Assembly (NCBI GenBank): GCA_910585635.1
Contig: CAJUFE010000041.1
Coordinates: forward strand, 1-43,043
Length of the DNA stretch: 43,043 bases
Reading direction: 5' to 3'
Origin: an uncultured Lachnospiraceae bacterium
Lineage (GTDB): Bacteria > Bacillota > Clostridia > Lachnospirales > Lachnospiraceae
In this document: positions 17,053-24,111 of the stretch, piece by piece
Numbering within the stretch: the first letter of the stretch is position 1
Layout of the letters: each line of letters opens with the position of its first letter
Made by a program: the position numbers and the translations under genes
Notes under the pieces: generated by a model
The model's input: the letters and a program-made list of their open reading frames with translations, nothing else
The model's database searches: none
What the model was told of the DNA's origin: nothing

Positions 17053-17081
17053 ATTATATAAATGTTGGCAGTCTTTGTCTA
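17053..17081 (-). promoter_or_regulatory. Promoter of the atp operon
   Basis: TAGACA (17076-17081), 17-bp spacer, TATAAT (17053-17058), placed between the sortase stop codon and atpZ. The sortase gene ends upstream, so the ATP synthase genes have their own promoter. Confidence 0.8.
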
Positions 17082-17134
17082 GCCCATTTCTTTTTTTTAT
17101 CGTTATTTCATTATTTCCCCATCTGTCCTCTCTG

Positions 17135-17962
17135 TCACCGAACCGGCCAGACCTTCTTGGCCACCACGATCAGCCGCCCGTTCTTATGGGTGTATTCGCA
17201 GGTGACCAGGGTGACCAGATGGTCCCCCCACTGGGCGTCTATGCCGGTATCATATACGGACCGCCTCTTGACATACGAAACGAACTGGCCGAAAGCCTCC
17301 TCGTCGCTGCAGTAGATCCAGTCATAGATCGGGTCCTCCTGGTCCGCGGCATCCAGCGCAAAGACCCCCATCACCTCATAGTCCCCATAGGACTCCATGG
17401 TATCAAACTCCACGACCGGGTGCTCCTCAAGGAAATCCGGATCCAGATAGCCGTCTAAGGCCGCGAACATGCTGCCGTTCTTCATGTGGTGCCCGTAGAC
17501 CAGGATATTCTTACAGTCTGCTGACAGATCGCACATCTCCGACACATAGGGGGCGCCGTATGGGCTGCTCTTCTTATCAAAATCATGCTTCAGATAAAAA
17601 TCCGGCGTGTCCGGGCTCTGGAGCACCGGGTAGTCGATCTTGGTCCCCTCCACCTTCACCCAGCCCACCATGTCTCCGTTCTGCTCCTTGACCTTGCTGT
17701 AGGCCTTTACCCGCGCTTCCCTCTGGGTGCGGTATAGATCCTCCTGGGTCTGGTCCGTCTGCTCCTCTCCCGCCGCTTTATCCCCTTCTGTCCCGGCCTC
17801 CGCCACCGCCTGCTCCTCGAGGATCTCCGACAGCGCCTCCAGGCGTCCGTCATTTTTCCGCTGGGCCACGATCTTATAGCCCAGAGTCCCTCCGCTGACC
17901 ACAAAGACCAGGATACACAGGCCCAGAAGGACATCGTACACTCTCCTCTTGTTCTTTTTCAT
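17135..17962 (-). CDS. srtB: Class B sortase
   Basis: This is a membrane-anchored transpeptidase that attaches surface proteins or pilins to the cell wall. The N-terminal signal anchor spans residues about 10-30 (DVLLGLCILVFVVSGGTLGY); an acidic linker (about 40-80) leads to the catalytic domain. Catalytic residues are His158 or His159 (VYGHHM), Cys255 (TLVTCEY) and Arg263 (NGRLIVV), with the class B spacing. Length 275 residues is typical. No sorting-signal substrate is encoded beside it, so it is a housekeeping or orphan sortase here. A promoter lies at 18091-18119, giving a leader of about 120 bases that contains an inverted repeat. Confidence 0.93.
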   Translation of the reverse strand: MKKNKRRVYDVLLGLCILVFVVSGGTLGYKIVAQRKNDGRLEALSEILEEQAVAEAGTEGDKAAGEEQTDQTQEDLYRTQREARVKAYSKVKEQNGDMVGWVKVEGTKIDYPVLQSPDTPDFYLKHDFDKKSSPYGAPYVSEMCDLSADCKNILVYGHHMKNGSMFAALDGYLDPDFLEEHPVVEFDTMESYGDYEVMGVFALDAADQEDPIYDWIYCSDEEAFGQFVSYVKRRSVYDTGIDAQWGDHLVTLVTCEYTHKNGRLIVVAKKVWPVR

Positions 17963-18050
17963 CCCGAAACCTCCTCCGGCTGAACGCCTGGCCGGGGACC
18001 GCCCTCACCGATCGCCCTCATCCAGACCGCCCTTTTTCATCATACGTTTT

Positions 18051-18079
18051 GTAACAGTCCAGATACCCTGAGCTGTTAC
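18051..18079 (-). other. Leader inverted repeat upstream of the sortase gene
   Basis: Perfect 7-bp arms GTAACAG and CTGTTAC in the 5' leader of srtB, about 90 bases before the start codon. One arm (CTGGACTGTTAC) is shared with the hairpin at 1603-1637. Confidence 0.5.
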
Positions 18080-18090
18080 TACGTTTTATC

Positions 18091-18119
18091 ATTATACCGC
18101 ATTTTCCATTTAGCGACAA
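18091..18119 (-). promoter_or_regulatory. Promoter of the sortase gene
   Basis: TTGTCG (18114-18119), 17-bp spacer, TATAAT (18091-18096). Confidence 0.7.
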
Positions 18120-18164
18120 CCGTACAGCCAGATCTCGCCCCAGATAAATTTTTTGAAAAAGCTA

Positions 18165-18193
18165 TTGACATTTCCGGGATTCTTTAGTAGAAT
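18165..18193 (+). promoter_or_regulatory. Promoter of the tRNA-Phe/tRNA-Gly pair
   Basis: TTGACA (18165-18170), 17 bp, TAGAAT (18188-18193), 26 bases before tRNA-Phe. Confidence 0.8.
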
Positions 18194-18219
18194 AACTTCG
18201 TTGCCAAAAAGCAACGGAT

Positions 18220-18292
<73 letters not shown>

Positions 18293-18316
18293 TTTTTTAT
18301 ATCTCATATATCTTTT

Positions 18317-18387
18317 GCGGGTGTAGTTCAATGGTAGAACACTAGCCTTCCAAGCTAGATACGTGGGTTCGATTCCCATCACCCGCT
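18317..18387 (+). tRNA. tRNA-Gly (anticodon TCC)
   Basis: Cloverleaf GCGGGTG ... CACCCGCT with anticodon loop CTTCCAA, giving anticodon TCC. 71 bases, CCA not encoded, followed by a run of six Ts that may terminate transcription. Confidence 0.96.
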
Positions 18388-18476
18388 TTTTTGTTGTCTT
18401 GAGGAAGATCCCCGATCTATTTTAAATAAACAGCATGGTAAGATCCGTGTACGATCTAAGTATAGGAGAGAGTCCT

Positions 18477-18779
18477 GTGATAAAGGAAGTAAATGGGGTT
18501 TTTGTTGAATGGGATCCTGACAAAAACGAAATAAATAAAAAGAAGCACGGGATCTCGTTCGAAGCCGCAGCACTGGTGTTCGCGGATGAGCATTATCTCG
18601 AATTATACGATGACGAACATAGCATAGATGAGGACAGATATATCGCGATCGGCTTGGTAGAGGATATTCTTTTTGTTGTGCATACGATACGTGATGAACG
18701 TGTGAGGATGATCTCTGCACGTTTGGCAACAAAACAGGAAAGGAGATTTTATCATGACAGTTGGTGTTCAGATATATAA
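18477..18779 (+). CDS. brnT: BrnT-family toxin
   Basis: BrnT toxins are small ribonucleases of type II toxin-antitoxin systems. The sequence FVEWDPDKNEINKKKHGISFEEAA-like (here FEAAALVF) followed by DEDRYIAIGLVEDILFVVHTIRDERVRMISARLATKQERRFY is the complete BrnT fold, about 100 residues. The start is probably the GTG at 18477, seven bases after AGGAGAG; the first ATG at 18435 would add 14 residues and has no ribosome site. The antitoxin gene overlaps its last 26 bases, implying coupled translation. It lies directly behind tRNA-Gly, a common position for acquired genes. Confidence 0.85.
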   Translation: MIKEVNGVFVEWDPDKNEINKKKHGISFEAAALVFADEHYLELYDDEHSIDEDRYIAIGLVEDILFVVHTIRDERVRMISARLATKQERRFYHDSWCSDI

Positions 18780-19059
18780 AGGGCAGCAGCCGACCGATGA
18801 GCAGCGCCTGGAAATAAGAGAAGCCGCAAAAAGAACGCCTTTTTATGATGAAGATGCCCCAAGATTATCCATAGAGCAGATGCAACGTTATAGACAGGCG
18901 GCGATCGATAAGAGAGCAAAACAGTTGGTCACAGTGGAACTCTCCAGGGAAAATATGGATAAAGCATATTCTTTTGGAGAAGGATATCGGGCTGTTTTAA
19001 GCCGTCTGTTGGAATTAGCCATGGATGACCAAAACTTAGTCAAAAAAGCACAGCTTTAA
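18754..19059 (+). CDS. Antitoxin partner of BrnT (BrnA-like)
   Basis: This 101-residue protein follows and overlaps brnT, as BrnA antitoxins do. Its C-terminal part (about 58-92: LVTVELSRENMDKAYSFGEGYRAVLSRLLELA) looks like the ribbon-helix-helix style DNA-binding/dimer region of BrnA-type antitoxins; the N-terminal half would neutralise the toxin. Identification rests on position, size and this region. AAAGGAGA precedes the ATG. A strong terminator follows. Confidence 0.7.
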   Translation: MTVGVQIYKGQQPTDEQRLEIREAAKRTPFYDEDAPRLSIEQMQRYRQAAIDKRAKQLVTVELSRENMDKAYSFGEGYRAVLSRLLELAMDDQNLVKKAQL

Positions 19060-19084
19060 ATATCCATCTCCATCGCATTTCTAA

Positions 19085-19113
19085 AACAGGCAGGGAGACC
19101 CTGCCTGTTTTTT
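19085..19113 (+). terminator. Terminator after brnTA, possibly bidirectional
   Basis: Stem AACAGGCAGGG / CCCTGCCTGTT with loop AGA and a six-T run. On the minus strand TTTTAG follows, so it may also stop transcription from the symporter gene. Confidence 0.88.
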
Positions 19114-19135
19114 GTTCCCGCACATCCGTACGTCT

Positions 19136-20626
19136 TTAGTCACTCTCATCCAGCCCCTGTGCCTGCATCTTTTGCAGCTCAGGAAAAGCTGACAGCATGG
19201 GTTCTGCATCCAGCCCGCGGATCTTACGGTCCACATAATTTTTCGTGATCTTGCAGACCACAGGGGACAAGGCCAATACGCCGATCAGGTTGGGGATCGC
19301 CATCAGCCCGTTAAAGGTATCCGACAGGTCCCAGGCCAGCTCCAGGCGCATGGTGGCCCCGCACAGGATGAACAGGATAAAGACCACGCGGTAGAGGACG
19401 ATCCTGCCGGAGCCGAACAGATACTCGAAGGCCTTGGAACCATAATGGCTCCAGCCCAGCACAGTGGAGAAGGCGAACAGCAGGATGGCCAGGGCGATGA
19501 ACATCGGACCCAGCGGCCCGAACACCTTGGCAAAGGCTTCTCCCACCAGGGCCGAGCCCTCGGCCCCGCTGATCACCTCGCCGGTCTCTAAGTCCACCAG
19601 ACCGGAGGTCAATACGGTCAGCGCGGTCAAGGTACAGACCACGATCGTGTCCGCGAACACCTCAAAGATCCCCCACATGCCCTGGCGGACAGGCTCACGC
19701 ACGTTGGAGCTGGAGTGGACCATCACCGAGGAGCCCAGACCGGCTTCATTGGAGAAGACCCCTCGCTTCATCCCCCAGGTCAGGGCCATCTTCACGCCGG
19801 CGCCCACGATGCCGCCGCCCACGGCCTTCATGGCAAAAGCGCCTTTAAAGACTGACACCAGTGCCGGGACGAGCTGGCCGGCGTTAGCGATGCACACGAT
19901 CAGCGCGCCCACGATATAGAAGATCGCCATGAAGGGGACCAGCTTTTCCGTGACGGAGGCGATGCGCTTGATGCCGCCTAATACCACCAGCCCGGCCAGG
20001 ATCATCAGCACGATCCCGGTGACCAGGTTCGGGATCATGAACGCGGCCTTCATATTGCCTGCGATCGAGTTGATCTGGCTCATGTTCCCGATGCCGAAGG
20101 AGGCCAGCAGGCAGAACAGGGAGAAGAGGACCGCCAGCACGGCACCTGCCTTCTTCATGCCTTTCTTAGAGCCGAGGCCGTCCCGCAGATAGTACATCGC
20201 GCCTCCCGACCATTCCCCCCTCTCATTTTTCTGGCGGTAGTAGATCCCCAGGACATTTTCCGAGTAGTTGGTCATCATCCCGAAAAAAGCCACGATCCAC
20301 ATCCAGAAGATCGAACCGGGGCCGCCGAACAGCAGCGCGGAAGATACCCCCACGATGTTGCCCGTCCCGATGGTGGCCGCCAGGGCCGTGCACAGGGACT
20401 GGAACTGGGTGATAGACTGATCCTCCTTTTCCGTGTGCTTTGTGATGTGCTTGTCTGTGAAGATGCTCCCCAGGGTATGCGCCATCCAATACCCGAAGTG
20501 GGAGATCTGGAATACCTTTGTCAGGGCGGTCATCAAGATCCCTGTGCCGATCAAAAGGACCAGCATCGGGATCCCCCAGACGAAGCCGTTGACCATGCCA
20601 TTGACTTTTGTGATCATCTCAACCAT
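19136..20626 (-). CDS. Alanine/glycine:cation symporter (AGCS family)
   Basis: A multi-span inner-membrane symporter that imports alanine or glycine with sodium. Family motifs visible are QFQSLCTALAATIGTGNIVGV near residue 80, GPGSIFWMWIVAFFGM, and the stretch KRGVFSNEAGLGSSVMVH around residue 280. About ten to eleven membrane helices; 496 residues is within the family range (450-530). The start at 20626 (MVEMITKVNGMVNGF) follows GGGAGGAAAAGT; the frame upstream to 20677 is unsupported. It stands alone with a leader that contains a terminator, so attenuation control is possible. Confidence 0.93.
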   Translation of the reverse strand: MVEMITKVNGMVNGFVWGIPMLVLLIGTGILMTALTKVFQISHFGYWMAHTLGSIFTDKHITKHTEKEDQSITQFQSLCTALAATIGTGNIVGVSSALLFGGPGSIFWMWIVAFFGMMTNYSENVLGIYYRQKNERGEWSGGAMYYLRDGLGSKKGMKKAGAVLAVLFSLFCLLASFGIGNMSQINSIAGNMKAAFMIPNLVTGIVLMILAGLVVLGGIKRIASVTEKLVPFMAIFYIVGALIVCIANAGQLVPALVSVFKGAFAMKAVGGGIVGAGVKMALTWGMKRGVFSNEAGLGSSVMVHSSSNVREPVRQGMWGIFEVFADTIVVCTLTALTVLTSGLVDLETGEVISGAEGSALVGEAFAKVFGPLGPMFIALAILLFAFSTVLGWSHYGSKAFEYLFGSGRIVLYRVVFILFILCGATMRLELAWDLSDTFNGLMAIPNLIGVLALSPVVCKITKNYVDRKIRGLDAEPMLSAFPELQKMQAQGLDESD

Positions 20627-20700
20627 ACTTTTCCTCCCGTTGTTCCTGCCTGCGGCAGGGGATAGGCATAACTGCAAGGGTCGTCAAAGGGATATGACAT

Positions 20701-20733
20701 AAAAAAGCAGGGGAACTGATATGTTCCACCTGC
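20701..20733 (-). terminator. Terminator in the leader of the AGCS symporter gene
   Basis: Stem GCAGG-U-GGAAC / GTTCCCCTGC (ten pairs, one bulge) followed by TTTTTT on the minus strand, about 75 bases upstream of the start codon. It lies downstream of a possible promoter (20773-20801). It may be an attenuator, or the terminator of the operon upstream. Confidence 0.7.
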
Positions 20734-20772
20734 CCCATCGCAAATGTCCGACCATGCGTCATGCACTTTATC

Positions 20773-20801
20773 ACAGTAGCACAGCAAGCCGAAAAAGTCA
20801 A
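20773..20801 (-). promoter_or_regulatory. Possible promoter of the AGCS symporter gene
   Basis: TTGACT (20796-20801), 17 bp, TGC-extended TACTGT (20773-20778). The -10 is weak. An alternative TTGACG-17-TATCCC lies downstream of the terminator. Confidence 0.4.
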
Positions 20802-20839
20802 GGGATCTGTGCATGGCCGATCCTTTTCCCTCGGGTTTC

Positions 20840-21035
20840 GTTACTGTTCACACCCACGCCAGCTAAAGTAGCGCAGGGAGGGTCCTGTCACAAAAGGAAC
20901 CCCTAGAAAAACGTCGGCGCTTAGCGAGGTCTTTTCGAGCTTAGCGTCCGTTACGTTTTTCTCGGAGCGAGAGCGCGGTGACGTTGTGGCAGGTCCCTCC
21001 CGGAGCGGACCCTTGGCCAACCTGTAAAAAGTAAC
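20840..21035. repeat. MITE-like palindromic intergenic repeat, most complete copy
   Basis: About 196 bases bounded by imperfect terminal inverted repeats GTTACTGTTCACA and (complement) GTTACTTTTTACA, 11 of 13 matching. Further into the element the two halves remain complementary in patches (GGGAGGGTCC, CACAA, AGAAAAACGT), so the transcript would fold into one long hairpin. No coding capacity. Related partial copies occur at 26670-26765, 33573-33602 and 42955-42990. Confidence 0.75.
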
Positions 21036-21042
21036 TTCCCCT

Positions 21043-21888
21043 TCACCTCCCCAGGCTGGTGGCGATGAACAGCTCACGGATCCCCTCATAAAAACCGACG
21101 GTCACGATCGTCCGCTCCCCTTCTCCGCCCGGGAACACATACTTCTGAAAATAAGGGGTGATCTCCATCAGGGGATCTGCCCCTTCATAAGGCTCCGGCT
21201 CTGAAAGCCCCAGATACTGGCTCCAGGCCAGGATGATCCGGTCCGGATCCAGTTCCTCCCACTCTTTATCGATCCGGGCATAGAATCCGTAGATCTTCCC
21301 GTCATCTGCATCGATATAGGCTTCGATCAGGCGGTCCTCCTTGCTCACGTTCCGCAGGCGGTCCGATAAGGTCAGGCTCCACACCGATACATGGTTCCTG
21401 GGCTCTCTGGTGTCGATGGCGGAGCAGAGACGAGCCTCATAGAGCTCCGCCTCCACGGCCTGCAGCGTATCCGGCAGCACGCCCGCCTTCTTAAGCTCCC
21501 CGATCTCCCGGTCGCAGATCGTAAAGACCGCCTGATCCGACACCTGGCTCTCCGCCCCGCCTCTGCGGTCCATGACAAATGCGTAGGACCCGGTCAGCTC
21601 TCCATACCCCTCCCCGTCCCCCCGGCTGTCCCCGGCTCTGGTCATGGCACTCTGCTCACTCTCCGGCAGGCTCCGGCTGTTCAAGGCCTGGGAGAGGATA
21701 TACAGCTTTTCCCCGCTGCTCAGGACATAGCGATAGCCTTCCCCTGCCAGATCCACCTCCTGCCGGTGGACCTGCCCCAGAAGGCGACTGTCCTGATAGC
21801 GGGAGAGCGCCTCCGGTCCCCATATGGATATGGCTACCACCACTGCTACAAAGAGCAGGAATGCCAGTCGGATGCTGTTCTTTCCCAT
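21043..21888 (-). CDS. Uncharacterised membrane-anchored extracytoplasmic protein
   Basis: From the ATG at 21888 (MGKNSIRLAFLLF, preceded by GAGGAGGGG) the 281-residue protein has one N-terminal membrane segment (about 7-24, LAFLLFVAVVVAISIWG) and then an exported domain with no motif I recognise. The C-terminal part (IDADDGKIYGFYARIDKEWEEL, residues about 190-210) resembles the accessory proteins that sit beside two-component systems in Clostridia. It follows the histidine kinase gene in the same direction with a gap of 160 bases, so it may sense or modulate the kinase (inference). The frame upstream to 22059 is unsupported. Confidence 0.7.
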   Translation of the reverse strand: MGKNSIRLAFLLFVAVVVAISIWGPEALSRYQDSRLLGQVHRQEVDLAGEGYRYVLSSGEKLYILSQALNSRSLPESEQSAMTRAGDSRGDGEGYGELTGSYAFVMDRRGGAESQVSDQAVFTICDREIGELKKAGVLPDTLQAVEAELYEARLCSAIDTREPRNHVSVWSLTLSDRLRNVSKEDRLIEAYIDADDGKIYGFYARIDKEWEELDPDRIILAWSQYLGLSEPEPYEGADPLMEITPYFQKYVFPGGEGERTIVTVGFYEGIRELFIATSLGR

Positions 21889-22048
21889 GGGGCCATCCCC
21901 TCCTCTCTGCGGTCCTGCCTTCCCTGTCCGCCCCTTTCCATCCCTCTGTAGACGCGCAAGCTGCATCAGCATGTACTTTACGCCCTTTGTTATGTCCGCT
22001 GTGGGGCACACGGGGCGATCTTGCCATCCGCTCTCTGCCCGTGCCCCA

Positions 22049-23455
22049 TCACAGCCCATCCTTCTTCGGATCCGGCAGCCAGAAGCTCATCCGCGTTCCC
22101 TGCCCCACCTCACTCTGGATCTCCAGCCGGCTGTCATGCAGCGCCAAGATCTCCGCACACAGGGCCAGACCCAGGCCGGCCCCGTTCCGGCTCCTGGAGC
22201 GGGACTTATCCACCATGTAAAAGGCCTTTGTGATCTTGTCCTGTTCCTCCCTGGGGATCCCGATGCCCTGGTCCTCCACGAAAAAGCGGTACCCTCCTTC
22301 CAGCCTCTGGCCGCTGATCCAGACCGCGCCCCCCGGCTCCGAAGCCTTGCAGGCATTATCGATCAGGTTCATCAGCACAGACCGGATCAGGTCCGGATCT
22401 GCCCAGACCTTCCCGTCCCCACATTGGAACAAGAACGTCATCGTCCGATCGTTGGCATACATATCCTGCAGATACTGGAAAAGATATGCGGCCTCGATCA
22501 TCCTGGGCTGGATCTGGCTCCGCTTCGTGACGATGATCTCCAGCAGGCGGAAGGACATGGCCTCTAAGCGCTTCCCCTCCGTATAGATATAGTTGGCGGA
22601 CAGAAAGCTCTTCTCCTCATCCAGCCGGCGGGAGCGGAGCATATCCGCATAGCCGATGATCGCGGTCAGCGGTGTCTTCAGTTCATGGGCAAAGGCCCCT
22701 ACAAAATCCTCCCTGGCCCGGAGCTCCTCCTCCAGCTTCCCGATATTCTCCTCCAACGCATTAGCCATCTGGTTAAAATCCTGGGTCAGCTGTCCCAGCT
22801 CATCGCTGCTGACCTTCCTGGCCCGATAGCCGTACTCGCCCTGGGCCATCCGTTTCGTAGCTCTGGTCAGGAGCCGGATCGGCCGTGTGAGCCAGGAGGA
22901 GATCCCATGCATGATGAAGGTGCCAAGTATCAGCATCACCACCGTCATCCGCCGGTACACCGTAAAGCCTAAGGCTCTCTCCTTGAACACCTCCGATACA
23001 TCCCGCATGGTCTCCAGATACAAGGTCCGATCCAGCACATCTACCTGCATACAGGCCTGGATCAGATAACGTTCCTCCCGCCGGACCACCTGATAGGCAT
23101 TGTGCTCCTCATCGGTCTGCTCCACCAGGCGGCCGTCGCCCTCGGCTCCCTCGCTCCCATAGATGACGGCCCCCTGCTCGTCTAAGATCCGCAGCATCCG
23201 GCCGCCGTCCCCTCCGGCCAGGTTATAGGCGATCTGTCCGATCGTCCGGTCCGGGAGCACGTCATACTTGGCCGGCGCGTTCAGGGCCGCCGTCTCAAAG
23301 GCAAAGCGCAGGATGCTGCTCTCCTCTAAGGCCTGTCCCGTCTCCCGTGCCATGGAGGTCTCAAACACGTAGTTTACAAAATAGGCGCCGCCCAGGCCAA
23401 AGGCGATGGCCATGACCACCAGGGTCCACAAAAGCAGCTTGAACGAAAATCTCAC
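22049..23455 (-). CDS. Two-component sensor histidine kinase
   Basis: Domains in order: membrane helix (residues about 7-30), extracytoplasmic sensor (31-168), second helix (169-189), HAMP (190-240), HisKA with the phospho-accepting His257 (FAHELKTPLTAI) and a HATPase domain with N-box NLIDNACKA (Asn367), DQGIGI and GAGLGL. Length 468 residues. It starts four bases inside the end of the response-regulator gene (ATGA overlap 23452-23455), so the pair is translationally coupled. The signal is unknown; the surrounding genes are all envelope proteins. Confidence 0.93.
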   Translation of the reverse strand: MRFSFKLLLWTLVVMAIAFGLGGAYFVNYVFETSMARETGQALEESSILRFAFETAALNAPAKYDVLPDRTIGQIAYNLAGGDGGRMLRILDEQGAVIYGSEGAEGDGRLVEQTDEEHNAYQVVRREERYLIQACMQVDVLDRTLYLETMRDVSEVFKERALGFTVYRRMTVVMLILGTFIMHGISSWLTRPIRLLTRATKRMAQGEYGYRARKVSSDELGQLTQDFNQMANALEENIGKLEEELRAREDFVGAFAHELKTPLTAIIGYADMLRSRRLDEEKSFLSANYIYTEGKRLEAMSFRLLEIIVTKRSQIQPRMIEAAYLFQYLQDMYANDRTMTFLFQCGDGKVWADPDLIRSVLMNLIDNACKASEPGGAVWISGQRLEGGYRFFVEDQGIGIPREEQDKITKAFYMVDKSRSRSRNGAGLGLALCAEILALHDSRLEIQSEVGQGTRMSFWLPDPKKDGL

Positions 23456-24111
23456 CCGGGCACCTCCAGGCGGTAGCCCACCTTATAGACCGCGGCCAGA
23501 CAATGCTCCCATCCCAGCTTTTTCCTGAGCCGCTGCACATGGAGGTCCAGGGTGCGGCTGTCCCCGGTGTACTCTCCTCCCCAGACCTGCTCGTACAGGG
23601 TCTCCCGGAACAGAGCCACGTTCTTATTGCGGATAAAGAGCACCAGGAGGCCGAACTCTTTATTGGTGAGCACCACCGGCACGCCGTTCTTCATGACCTG
23701 CCGCCCGTCCACGTCCACCACCACATCCAGGGCGGATAAGGTATTGTCCGCCTTGTGATAGCGACGCAGCACGGCTTCCACCCGGGCCACCAGCTCCACC
23801 ACATCAAAAGGCTTGACCAGATAGTCATCCGCCCCCAGCCTTAACCCTTTCACCCGGTCCCGGACCTCGTACCGGGCCGTGATGAAGATCACCGGGATCT
23901 TTAAGGGCCGGATGTATTCCATGATGTCATAGCCGTCCACCCCCGGCAGCATCACATCCAGAAGGATCAGGTCGAAGGTCTTCTCCTCGATCAGATCCAG
24001 CGCCGCTATCCCATCCTGGACCGACGTGCAGTGATATCCCGCCGCAGACAGGTTCAGATCGATCAGGTCGCATATGGGCTTTTCATCATCTACGATCAAT
24101 ATCCTTATCAT
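23452..24111 (-). CDS. OmpR/PhoB-family response regulator
   Basis: Receiver domain with the acidic pocket VDDE, phospho-acceptor Asp52 (LILLDVMLPG), the conserved threonine (FITA) and lysine (VKPFD), followed by a winged-helix DNA-binding domain ending RTLDLHVQRLRKKLGWEH...VYKVGYRLEV. 219 residues. The ATG at 24111 overlaps the stop codon of the preceding gene by four bases (ATGA), which settles the start; a frame to 24126 exists but is not needed. It probably controls its own operon and envelope genes (inference). Confidence 0.93.
   Translation of the reverse strand: MIRILIVDDEKPICDLIDLNLSAAGYHCTSVQDGIAALDLIEEKTFDLILLDVMLPGVDGYDIMEYIRPLKIPVIFITARYEVRDRVKGLRLGADDYLVKPFDVVELVARVEAVLRRYHKADNTLSALDVVVDVDGRQVMKNGVPVVLTNKEFGLLVLFIRNKNVALFRETLYEQVWGGEYTGDSRTLDLHVQRLRKKLGWEHCLAAVYKVGYRLEVPG

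Noticed and set aside
20701..20801. Glycine riboswitch in front of the alanine/glycine symporter
   Set aside because: The region upstream of the terminator is too short and lacks the conserved glycine aptamer core.
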